NCBI RefSeq assembly: GCF_005862305.2
Contig: NZ_CP054022.1
Coordinates: forward strand, 310,001 to 374,000
Length of the DNA: 64,000 nt
Direction of reading: 5' to 3'
Source: Rhizobium indicum
Lineage (GTDB): Bacteria; Pseudomonadota; Alphaproteobacteria; Rhizobiales; Rhizobiaceae
The stretch's first letter is position 1. Every line of letters begins with the position of its first letter. The notes beneath the pieces are model-generated. The model worked only from the letters and a program-made list of their open reading frames with translations. It did no database searches and was not told where the DNA came from. Below are positions 16,885 through 24,147 of the stretch, piece by piece. Both the position numbers and the translations under genes were made by a program.

Positions 16885-17135
16885 TCAAAGCTCATCGGCT
16901 TTGCAGGCAATGTGTCGCGAGCTTGGTCCAGAACGGCAAAGTCCTCATTCGTCAACGCGAGGCGACGGCTCCGTTCGGCGAGCGCGCTGCCAAGACGCAG
17001 GCGTGTTTCCGGACGGACGGCAGCCTCGAGGATTTCGCGCATTTCCGCTTCGGCGCTACGCCCGTGATGAGCCGCACGCACCTTGAGAGCACGGTGCGTC
17101 GCGTCGGAGAGGTTTCTGATTGTGACTGCGGGCAT
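16881..17135 (-). CDS. FitA/VapB-like ribbon-helix-helix antitoxin
   Basis: 84 residues. MPAVTIRNLSDATHRALKVR followed by AAHHGRSAEAEMREILEAAV is the FitA-type ribbon-helix-helix DNA-binding domain; the C-terminal tail (ALTNEDFAVLDQARDTLP) would wrap the PIN toxin. It precedes the toxin with an ATGA overlap, the usual antitoxin-first order. The complex normally represses its own promoter in 17136-17284, where no other gene is seen. Confidence 0.88.
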   Translation of the reverse strand: MPAVTIRNLSDATHRALKVRAAHHGRSAEAEMREILEAAVRPETRLRLGSALAERSRRLALTNEDFAVLDQARDTLPAKPMSFE

Positions 17136-17284
17136 GATGGCAACCTGTGGGACATGATAGCGATGCTAGCAATATAATGGATTGCCATCACATTCGATGT
17201 GCGCTTGCCATGCGATCGTAAGCCAACCAGTCGTTAGGGGAGTTGCGCCACCGTAACGTGTGATCGGCATGGATTCTCTTTCGT

Positions 17285-18055
17285 CTAGTTGAAACTCGAG
17301 GTCTTGAGGAATTCCGCCAGCCGTTCGGTCTTTGGATGCACGAACATGTCCTTCGGATCGCCCTCCTCGCAGATGACGCCCTGGTTCATAAAGATGACGC
17401 GTGACGAAACGTCGTAGGCAAAGCGCATCTCGTGCGTGACGAGCAGCATGGTCATGCCGTCGGCGGCAAGCCCCTTGATGACCTGAAGCACTTCGCCCAC
17501 CAGTTCCGGGTCGAGCGCGGAAGTCACTTCGTCGAACAGCATCAGCCTCGGCGACATGGCGATGGCGCGGGCGATCGCGACGCGCTGCTGCTGACCGCCG
17601 GAAAGCTGTCCGGGATAATGGTTCGAGCGGGCGGAAAGGCCGACACGATCGAGCCATTTTTCCGCGATGGCGCGGGCATCCGGCTTGGCCATTTTCTTCA
17701 CCTTGACGAGGCCGAGCATGACGTTTTCAGCGGCACTCATATGCGGAAAAAGATTGAACTGCTGAAACGCCATGCCGGTCAGCGCGCGCTGGCGCGCAAT
17801 CTCTTTCTCGCTCTTGCGGCGGCGCGTCGCGCCTTCGGCGCGGTAGCCGATCTCCTCGCCGTCGAGGCTGATCGTGCCGCCCTGGAATTCCTCGAGCATG
17901 TTGATGCAACGCAGCAAGGTGGTCTTTCCGGAGCCGGACGAGCCGATGATGGAAATAACTTCGCCTTCCTGCACGGCGCAATCGACGCCCTTGAGGACTT
18001 CGTGGATGCCGTAAGTCTTGCGCAGACCCTGGATGTCGAGAATGGTCTTGGCCAT
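17285..18055 (-). CDS. amino acid ABC transporter ATP-binding protein
   Basis: 256 residues from the ATG at 18055, preceded by GAGGAG. Walker [11 protein letters not shown]-loop [12 protein letters not shown], signature [15 protein letters not shown], Walker [15 protein letters not shown] and H-loop MLLVTHEM are complete. A charged insertion ([20 protein letters not shown]) before the Q-loop is seen in some GlnQ relatives. It serves the two permeases and binding protein encoded upstream. No regulator is linked to this system. Confidence 0.93.
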   Translation of the reverse strand: MAKTILDIQGLRKTYGIHEVLKGVDCAVQEGEVISIIGSSGSGKTTLLRCINMLEEFQGGTISLDGEEIGYRAEGATRRRKSEKEIARQRALTGMAFQQFNLFPHMSAAENVMLGLVKVKKMAKPDARAIAEKWLDRVGLSARSNHYPGQLSGGQQQRVAIARAIAMSPRLMLFDEVTSALDPELVGEVLQVIKGLAADGMTMLLVTHEMRFAYDVSSRVIFMNQGVICEEGDPKDMFVHPKTERLAEFLKTSSFN

Positions 18056-18068
18056 CGGGGGTGTCTCC

Positions 18069-18728
18069 TCAGGACGGCAGGGCGGTCTTGCGCTCGACAT
18101 ATTTGCCGAAGTGCTCGATGCCGTAGTTGATGATGAAATAGAGACCACCGGCCAGGAAGTAGAACTGGAGGCTCATGAAATTGCGGGAGATGATCTCCTG
18201 CGTGCGCAGGAGAAGCTCGGCGACGCCGATGACGGAGAGCAGCGTCGAGGCCTTCACCATCTCGGCCGCCGTATTCACCCAGGCCGGCAGGCACTGGCGC
18301 ATGGCCTGCGGCCACAGCACCGAGGTGAAAGTCTGGGTAAAGGTCAGGCCGATCGCCTTGGCCGCTTCGGTCTGGCCCTTCGGGATCGCCTGAAGCGCCC
18401 CGCGCACGATTTCGCCGACATGGGAGGAGCAGAAGATGGCAAGGGCAAGCACCCCGGCCGAGAACGGTCCGAGATCGAGGCCGACGGCGGCGGAGACGTA
18501 GTAGCTCGCCAGCACCAGCACGAGCACCGGCGTGCCACGGATGATATCCGTATAGGCGCGCACGGCCAGACGCAAAACAACGCCGCCATAGACGAGCGCC
18601 AAACCGACGAAAACGCCAAGTATGGAACCCGCGAGGATGGCCAGCAGGGAGATCGACACGGTCACGCCGATGCCGTTCATGATGACGTATCGAGCGATCC
18701 AGAGTTGTTCGAGAAAAGTGTGGGACAT
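18069..18728 (-). CDS. amino acid ABC transporter permease
   Basis: 219 residues, HisMQ family, starting [23 protein letters not shown] loop [20 protein letters not shown]; helices in [20 protein letters not shown] and the C-terminal [19 protein letters not shown]. It lies 13 bases before the ATPase gene and 6 bases after the other permease gene, in one operon. Confidence 0.92.
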   Translation of the reverse strand: MSHTFLEQLWIARYVIMNGIGVTVSISLLAILAGSILGVFVGLALVYGGVVLRLAVRAYTDIIRGTPVLVLVLASYYVSAAVGLDLGPFSAGVLALAIFCSSHVGEIVRGALQAIPKGQTEAAKAIGLTFTQTFTSVLWPQAMRQCLPAWVNTAAEMVKASTLLSVIGVAELLLRTQEIISRNFMSLQFYFLAGGLYFIINYGIEHFGKYVERKTALPS

Positions 18729-18734
18729 CAGGGC

Positions 18735-19397
18735 TTATCTCGGCAGGGCCAGACGGCGCTCGACGAAGCGCATCACGGCGGCGATGAGGAAACAGGTCGC
18801 GACATAGAGCGCGGATGTGACCATCCAGGTCTCTATGACGCGGAAGCTCTCGACATTGATCTTGCGGGCGGCAAACGTCAGCTCGGGCACGGCGATAGCG
18901 GCGGCGAGCGAGGTGTCCTTGAAGAGTGAGATGATCGTCGAGGACAGCGATGGCAGCACGTTGCGCAGCATCAGTGGAGCGATGATGGAGCTGCGGATCT
19001 GCATCCCTGTCAGGCCGATGGCAAGCCCCGCTTCCGTCAACCCTCTTGGAATGGACAGCAGCCCGGCGCGGAACACTTCGGCCAGATAGGCGCCGGAATA
19101 AAGCGACAGAACCAGGACGAAGCTTTTTATCTTGTCGAGGCGCAAACCCATTTGCGGCAGCGCGAAAAAGACGAAAAGCACCAGGACGAGAATCGGCAGG
19201 TTGCGAATGACAGTGACATAGATCCGTGCCGGCACGACCGCAAAGCGGCTTTTGGACGTCAGCGCGAAGGCCACCACAAGGCCGATCGCGGCCCCGATCA
19301 GGATTGAGATCACCGCAAGGCCGAGGCTGAGCGCGAGCCCGCTCAAAAGAAAATCGAAATTGCGCCAGACGGCAGCGAAATTCAACGTGTAACCCAT
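18735..19397 (-). CDS. amino acid ABC transporter permease
   Basis: 220 residues from the ATG at 19397 (MGYTLNFAAVWRNFDFLLSG), with AAAGGG upstream; an in-frame start at 19424 would add nine residues reaching into a repeat and is less likely. HisMQ family; EAA loop EAGLAIGLTGMQIRSSIIAP. Pairs with the 18069 permease. Confidence 0.9.
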   Translation of the reverse strand: MGYTLNFAAVWRNFDFLLSGLALSLGLAVISILIGAAIGLVVAFALTSKSRFAVVPARIYVTVIRNLPILVLVLFVFFALPQMGLRLDKIKSFVLVLSLYSGAYLAEVFRAGLLSIPRGLTEAGLAIGLTGMQIRSSIIAPLMLRNVLPSLSSTIISLFKDTSLAAAIAVPELTFAARKINVESFRVIETWMVTSALYVATCFLIAAVMRFVERRLALPR

Positions 19398-19417
19398 ACG
19401 GGCCGCCCTTTCAGACC

Positions 19418-19467
19418 AGAGCATGATGCCGAAAAGTCTGAGCGGTTTTCGGACAACGTCATGCTCT
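19418..19467. repeat. 50-bp imperfect palindrome of the rhizobial intergenic-repeat type
   Basis: The outer arms are AGAGCATGATGCCGAAAA and the complementary TTTTCGGACAACGTCATGCTCT, about a ten-base centre. Elements of this form (AGAGCATGATNCCGAAAA...) are dispersed in rhizobial genomes as short mosaic intergenic repeats; that identification is from memory of the family. It lies between the binding-protein and permease genes of the second amino acid transporter. Confidence 0.65.
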
Positions 19468-19477
19468 CACTTTTTAA

Positions 19478-19509
19478 ATGCGGAGCGGGAAACATGTCCC
19501 GCTCCGCAT
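19478..19509 (-). terminator. hairpin directly after the binding-protein gene
   Basis: Perfect 13-bp stem ATGCGGAGCGGGA / TCCCGCTCCGCAT with a 6-base loop, six bases past the binding-protein stop. On the minus strand it is followed by TTTAAAAAG, a weak tail. It is likely a partial terminator or mRNA stabiliser that leaves the permease genes at lower level. Confidence 0.65.
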
Positions 19510-19514
19510 GGCTG

Positions 19515-20354
19515 CTACTTGAACTCGACCGGGAAGCCGATCTGCGGCGGCGTCAGATCTTTGCCGAACCAAGTCTTGAACGACTTGGCGTAAAAGTCGA
19601 ATTCGACGCCGGTCATGGCTTCGTGCAGGGCGGTGTTGACGAAGTTCAGCCAATCCTGGTCGCCGCGCTTGACGGCGCAGGCGTAGGTCTGCGGGTTCCA
19701 GCCGTAGCCGGCATCTTTATAGCGACCCGGATTCTGCGTCATGTACCAGGCGAGCGACGACTGGTCCGTGGCAACTGCATCGGCACGTGCCGATTCCAAC
19801 GCCTGATAGATCAGGTCGACGGAATCGTACTGGTCGACGGTCGCCTCCGGCAATGCCGCATGCACCATTGCCTCGGCATAGACGTTCTGGAGAACCGAGA
19901 TGGTAACGGAGGAACCGGCCGCCTTGAGGGCGGCGTAGTCGGCATATTTGCCATCCGCCTTGAGCATGAGGCCGACACCCTCGCGATAATAAGGAATGGT
20001 GAAGGCAACCTGCTGGGCGCGCTCGCCGGTAACGGTCATGAACTGGCAGGTGATGTCGACTTTGTCGGTGGTGATGTTCGGGATGCGGGCGTCGGAGGAC
20101 TGGTTCACATATTCGATCTTTTCAGGATCGCCGAAGAGCGCCTTGGCGATGATGTGGCCCATGTCGACGTCGAATCCCTGAAGCTTGTCGTCGGCGCTCT
20201 TGAAGTGCCAAGGCGCATTGGTGCTGCCCGTGCCGAGGACGAGATGGCCGCGGGCCAGCACTTCATCGAGCTTGCTGCCTTCGGCCAGCGCAGGCGTGGA
20301 CAACAGAGCGGCGACGGCCAGCGATATCACGCCGGTGCGAAAGGAAATGGTCAT
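19515..20354 (-). CDS. amino acid ABC transporter substrate-binding protein
   Basis: 279 residues from the ATG at 20354, with AAGGGGA upstream; the longer frame has no support. Signal peptide MTISFRTGVISLAVAALLST, cleavage after ALA. SBP family 3 core: LDEVLARGHLVLGTGSTNAP, QGFDVDMGHIIAKALFGDPE, DARIPNITTDKVDITCQFMT, ALESARADAVATDQSSLAWY. Periplasmic receptor for a polar solute. A 12-bp inverted repeat pair just upstream is the likely control site. Confidence 0.92.
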   Translation of the reverse strand: MTISFRTGVISLAVAALLSTPALAEGSKLDEVLARGHLVLGTGSTNAPWHFKSADDKLQGFDVDMGHIIAKALFGDPEKIEYVNQSSDARIPNITTDKVDITCQFMTVTGERAQQVAFTIPYYREGVGLMLKADGKYADYAALKAAGSSVTISVLQNVYAEAMVHAALPEATVDQYDSVDLIYQALESARADAVATDQSSLAWYMTQNPGRYKDAGYGWNPQTYACAVKRGDQDWLNFVNTALHEAMTGVEFDFYAKSFKTWFGKDLTPPQIGFPVEFK

Positions 20355-20379
20355 GGCGTTCCCCTTATGGATGATTCCT

Positions 20380-20423
20380 ATTGTTCCAGTATAATGGACG
20401 CATGTCTGTTTTACTGGAACAAT
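20380..20423. promoter_or_regulatory. paired inverted-repeat operator upstream of amino acid binding-protein gene
   Basis: ATTGTTCCAGTA (20380-20391) and its exact reverse complement TACTGGAACAAT (20412-20423) are separated by 20 bases, so their centres are 32 bp (about three helical turns) apart. They lie 26-69 bases upstream of the start codon. The arrangement suggests a dimer pair or a looped repressor/activator site. No regulator gene adjoins. Confidence 0.6.
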
Positions 20424-20468
20424 GTTATGAAGTGCCATCAAGGATGAATTGTCAATGGGGTCATGCTG

Positions 20469-20488
20469 AAAAAACGCGCAGTGGCGCG
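20469..20488 (-). terminator. Rho-independent terminator of the tetR gene
   Basis: On the minus strand the order is CGCGC-CACT-GCGCG followed by TTTTTT. It lies about 125 bases beyond the tetR stop at 20612 and insulates the downstream transporter promoter from tetR transcription. Confidence 0.75.
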
Positions 20489-20611
20489 CGTGGCGATTTT
20501 TTCGGCAGTGCAGCATTGTTCCGTTGTTTAGAGGCTCAACATCATGCCCTTCCCGCTCAGCGACCTCAGGCCATGCCGAGGGCGAAAGATGCGGTCTTCA
20601 GAGCGAGCGCC

Positions 20612-21202
20612 TTACGCGTTTGCGTTTGCGGTCGCAGCGCGGATCAGTGAACCAGCCGCCTCGCCTGCCGCTTCCATATAGGTCGGATCGCGGTGCAACA
20701 GTACGACGGCGAACGAGCCATCGAGCAGCAGGACGATCTGCCGGGCGAGTTGCGGCGCTTCCGCCTTGATTCCGGCCGCCTCGAACGTCACCCGCAACCA
20801 GGCCTCGACCCTCTTCTTGTGTTCAATCCCGACTTTCATGGCTGGATGGCCAGGCATATTGGCGAGTTCCGCAGAGGTGCGCAGGAAACCGCAGCCCTTC
20901 CACTTCGGATGGCGGGCCGCGCGGGCGAGATTGCGAAAGATGCCTTGCACCTTATCCGCCGGTTCGCCCGCCGTTTCCGCGTACCAGCGTTTGAACAGAG
21001 CGAGGTTGGGCTGGTCGCGCGCCTCCAGATAGGCCCCGATGAGGTCGTCCTTGCTGGCGAAATGGTAGTAAAGGGTCCGTTTCGTGACGCCGGCCTCTTC
21101 AGCCACCGCATCGACGCTGACGCTCCTGATGCCCTCGTTGTAAAACAGCTTGGCGGCGGCCGAGATGATACGTTCGCGCGTCGGGATTGCGTGTGAGATC
21201 AT
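20612..21202 (-). CDS. TetR family transcriptional regulator
   Basis: 196 residues from the ATG at 21202. HTH: IISAAAKLFYNEGIRSVSVD then EEAGVTKRTLYYHFASKDDL, the canonical TetR helix-turn-helix. C-terminal ligand domain from about residue 75 with CGFLRTSAELANMPGHPAMK. It is divergent from an enoyl-CoA hydratase gene across 88 bases holding an imperfect palindrome, so it probably represses both genes and responds to an acyl-CoA or aromatic acid; the ligand is inferred from context only. Confidence 0.9.
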   Translation of the reverse strand: MISHAIPTRERIISAAAKLFYNEGIRSVSVDAVAEEAGVTKRTLYYHFASKDDLIGAYLEARDQPNLALFKRWYAETAGEPADKVQGIFRNLARAARHPKWKGCGFLRTSAELANMPGHPAMKVGIEHKKRVEAWLRVTFEAAGIKAEAPQLARQIVLLLDGSFAVVLLHRDPTYMEAAGEAAGSLIRAATANANA

Positions 21203-21210
21203 GTCGCCAT

Positions 21211-21232
21211 GTATACCGACTAGTGAATATAC
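21211..21232. promoter_or_regulatory. candidate TetR operator
   Basis: GTATAC-CGACTAGTGA-ATATAC is an imperfect palindrome centred on ACTAGT, directly upstream of the tetR start codon and 59 bases before the hydratase start. Position and symmetry fit autorepression and control of the divergent gene. Confidence 0.55.
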
Positions 21233-21290
21233 ACAAGCATCGACCGGCGGCATACTTCTCCTGACGCAGCATAGCGGAAAGGAAAACCGA

Positions 21291-22094
21291 ATGGCCGACA
21301 CTGTTTTGATCGACAGCCGCGACGGAATCGCCACGCTCACTCTCAATCGCCCGGAAAAGCTCAATGCGCTGAATTACGCCTTGATAGACCGCTTTCTCGC
21401 GATCCTCGACGCCATCGAAACCGACAATTCAATCCGGGCGATCATCCTCACCGGCGCAGGCGAGCGGGCATTCTCGGCGGGCGGCGATATCTACGAATTC
21501 TCAGAAAGCGTGGCGCAGGGCACCGATGTCGCCATGCGCGATTTCGTCGCGCGCGGACAGCGATTGACTGCGCGGCTGGAAGCCTTCCGAAAACCCGTCA
21601 TCGCCGCCGTCAACGGCCTTGCCTTTGGCGGCGGCTGCGAGATCACCGAGGCTGTGCCCCTCGCCATCGCCAGCGAACGCGCCCTGTTCGCCAAGCCCGA
21701 GATCAATCTCGCAATGCCGCCGACCTTTGGCGGAACGCAGCGTTTGCCGAGGCTGGCCGGGCGCAAGCGCGCCCTCGAACTGCTGTTGACGGGCGACACA
21801 TTCTCCCCGCAACGCGCCCTCGAACTCGGCCTTGTCAACCAAGTTGTCCCGTATGGCGCTCTCATGCCGGCCGCCCACGACCTCGCGCGGCGCATTCTGC
21901 GTCATTCACCGCTGGCGGCGGCGAGCATTCTGACGGCGGTGACGCGCGGCATCAACCAGAGCATTGCGGAGGGGCTGCTGATCGAAGGCGAACAATTCGC
22001 CCGGATGGCGCCAACCGCCGATTTGCGCGAAGGGCTCGACGCGTGGATCGAGCGCCGCAAGCCGAACTATCCCGGCTCGTGGTCGCTCGATTGA
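21291..22094 (+). CDS. enoyl-CoA hydratase/isomerase family protein
   Basis: 267 residues from the ATG at 21291, with GGAAAGGA upstream. Crotonase fold: NRPEKLNALNYALID, oxyanion-hole segment RAFSAGGDIYEF, FGGGCEITEAVPLAIASE, then EINLAMPPTFGGTQRLPRLA and the C-terminal trimerisation helices. It would hydrate or isomerise an enoyl-CoA in fatty-acid or aromatic-acid breakdown. No other beta-oxidation gene is linked. Control by the divergent TetR is likely. It ends 40 bases before the convergent chemoreceptor gene. Confidence 0.9.
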   Translation: MADTVLIDSRDGIATLTLNRPEKLNALNYALIDRFLAILDAIETDNSIRAIILTGAGERAFSAGGDIYEFSESVAQGTDVAMRDFVARGQRLTARLEAFRKPVIAAVNGLAFGGGCEITEAVPLAIASERALFAKPEINLAMPPTFGGTQRLPRLAGRKRALELLLTGDTFSPQRALELGLVNQVVPYGALMPAAHDLARRILRHSPLAAASILTAVTRGINQSIAEGLLIEGEQFARMAPTADLREGLDAWIERRKPNYPGSWSLD

Positions 22095-22133
22095 TTGCCG
22101 CCAATACTGCCGAGAGTGGCTCAGTCAGCGTAA

Positions 22134-23927
22134 TCAGAACTCTTCCCAGTCGGACTTCAGCGCGACGGAGGCCGACCCGCGCTGGATGGATGCGAGGGGC
22201 GAATTACGAACGACTTTCAAAGCCGTCGGTGCGGCGGGGTGACGATCCGCCTGCGCAAACGAAGACCTGGATCTCGGCGCATCGTTGAAACGGAACTGCT
22301 CAAGAAGCTCGAAGAGCGCGGCAGCCTCTCGGGCAAGGCCATGGCTCGCAGCCGTCTGCTCCTCGACCATTGCGGCATTCTGCTGCGTTCCCTGGTCGAC
22401 GGTGTTGATGGACTGGCTGATCCCGCCGAGCGCAGTCGATTGCTCGCGCGCCGCCTCCACGATCGCTGTGACGTTGGTATTGATTTCGTGAACCTGACTG
22501 GCGATTTCCTGGAGCGCTGATCCGGCATTCGTCACGAGGGCGACGCCGTTTGCGACATGGGAACCGGACGCCGTGATCAGGCTCTTTATCTCCTTGGCAG
22601 CTTTCGCCGACCGCTGCGCCAGCTCACGGACCTCTTGGGCAACGACTGCAAAACCCTTGCCCGCCTCCCCTGCTCGTGCCGCCTCTACGCCGGCATTGAG
22701 CGCCAAGAGGTTCGTCTGGAAGGCAATCTCATCGATAACACCGATGATATTGGAAATTTCGCGTGACGAGTTTTCGATCTGGTCCATCGCTCCGATGGCG
22801 TCACGCACCACCTGGCCGGAATGCTCGGCGTGATTTCTGGCGCGCCCCACGAGTTGACCGGCCTCCTCGGCGCGGCGGCTCGAATCGTTGACCGTCGTCG
22901 TGATTTCCTCAAGGGCGGCGGCTGTTTCTTCGACGGATGCCGCTTGCTGCTCGGTACGCTTTGCCAGGTCGTCGGCCGCTGTGCGGATTTCGTTGGAACC
23001 GGCTGATATCGCCTTGGCATTTTCGGCAACCGTTGCCATTGCGCCCTTCAACTTCTCCGAGGCGCTGTTGAAGTCCGCACGCAGCCTTTCCAGCGAAGGA
23101 ATGAATGGCTTCTGGATCGTCTGCGACAGATCGCCGTCCGCAAGATTCGTCAGGCAACGGGCAAGTTGTTCGACATTTTCGACGCGCGCCGTGACATCGG
23201 TTGCGAACTTCACGACTTTGAACACTTTGCCGTTCAGGTCGAAAATCGGATTGTAGGAAGCCTGGATATAGACCTTCCGTCCGCCCTTGCCCACACGCAT
23301 GAATTCGTCGGCAACCAGCTGGCCGCTCGCAAGTTTCCGCCAGAATTCCTTGTAAGCCTCCGACCTCAGGTAATCGGCTTCACAGAAGATCGAATGATGT
23401 TTGCCCTGGATTTCGGCAAGCGAATAACCAAGCCCCGACAGGAAATTGTCGTTCGCGGTCAGGATTTCGCCGGCCGGCGTGAATTCGATGATCGCCTGAG
23501 CCCGGGACAATGCGTCGATCTTGCCCGAATCTTCGGCAGACCTCAGCTTCTGCGCAGTGATATCAGTTGCAATCTTGATGACCTTGACCGGCTTACCGCG
23601 TCGGAACACGGGATTGTAGGATGCTTCGATCCAGACCTCGCGGCCGCCTTTTCCAAGGCGCTTATATTGCTGCTGGTCGAATTTCCCGGCTGCGAGCTTC
23701 GTCCAGAAAGCCTTGTATTCCGTTGAGGATACATAGGAAGGCTCGACAAACATGCTGTGATGTTTTCCGACAATCTCCCTCAACTCGTAGCCGAGCGCCC
23801 TGCAGAAGTTTTCGTTCGCGGTGAGGATCCTGCCCGATAAATCAAACTCGATCATGGCCTGCGAATTTGATAAAGCGGCAAGAGCCGCGACAGCATTTGC
23901 ACCGCGATCAAGAATATTCACGCGCAA
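22134..23927 (-). CDS. soluble methyl-accepting chemotaxis protein with two PAS domains
   Basis: 597 residues without a membrane helix. PAS1 (about 13-125) and PAS2 (about 137-248) are close copies: each has a FxxxGxILTAN, a GKHHSxF motif and KVIKIATDIT or KVVKFATDVT. A HAMP-like segment (about 252-300) leads to the MCP signalling domain (about 305-545), whose tip reads [20 protein letters not shown]. The C-terminus ends SDWEEF, matching the DWEEF-type tether for CheR/CheB found on rhizobial receptors. PAS domains suggest redox, oxygen or energy sensing through a bound cofactor. It has its own promoter and no linked che genes. Confidence 0.92.
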   Translation of the reverse strand: MRVNILDRGANAVAALAALSNSQAMIEFDLSGRILTANENFCRALGYELREIVGKHHSMFVEPSYVSSTEYKAFWTKLAAGKFDQQQYKRLGKGGREVWIEASYNPVFRRGKPVKVIKIATDITAQKLRSAEDSGKIDALSRAQAIIEFTPAGEILTANDNFLSGLGYSLAEIQGKHHSIFCEADYLRSEAYKEFWRKLASGQLVADEFMRVGKGGRKVYIQASYNPIFDLNGKVFKVVKFATDVTARVENVEQLARCLTNLADGDLSQTIQKPFIPSLERLRADFNSASEKLKGAMATVAENAKAISAGSNEIRTAADDLAKRTEQQAASVEETAAALEEITTTVNDSSRRAEEAGQLVGRARNHAEHSGQVVRDAIGAMDQIENSSREISNIIGVIDEIAFQTNLLALNAGVEAARAGEAGKGFAVVAQEVRELAQRSAKAAKEIKSLITASGSHVANGVALVTNAGSALQEIASQVHEINTNVTAIVEAAREQSTALGGISQSINTVDQGTQQNAAMVEEQTAASHGLAREAAALFELLEQFRFNDAPRSRSSFAQADRHPAAPTALKVVRNSPLASIQRGSASVALKSDWEEF

Positions 23928-24147
23928 TCCCCCTAGATTCCGTTGCTGTCAATCCAGCCATTTCGGAAATATTCGCCTATGCTTATTAATGGGGATTTAA
24001 TTATGAATATAACGTGCAGGATATTTTTGCTTTCAACCAGCGCTGCCTTCATCAGGCGCATCCTGGCAAAGGCAGCCGGCCCCCTGCCCTGCCGGCAGGC
24101 AGCGATGCACCTCCGTCAGGCTCTTCGGGAAGGGGCTTGCAGGCCGC

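Noticed and set aside
24075..24096. GC-rich palindrome after the DUF1217 gene as a terminator
   Set aside because: The GCCGGC words are self-complementary but do not form a long single stem, and no T tract follows; too weak to list.
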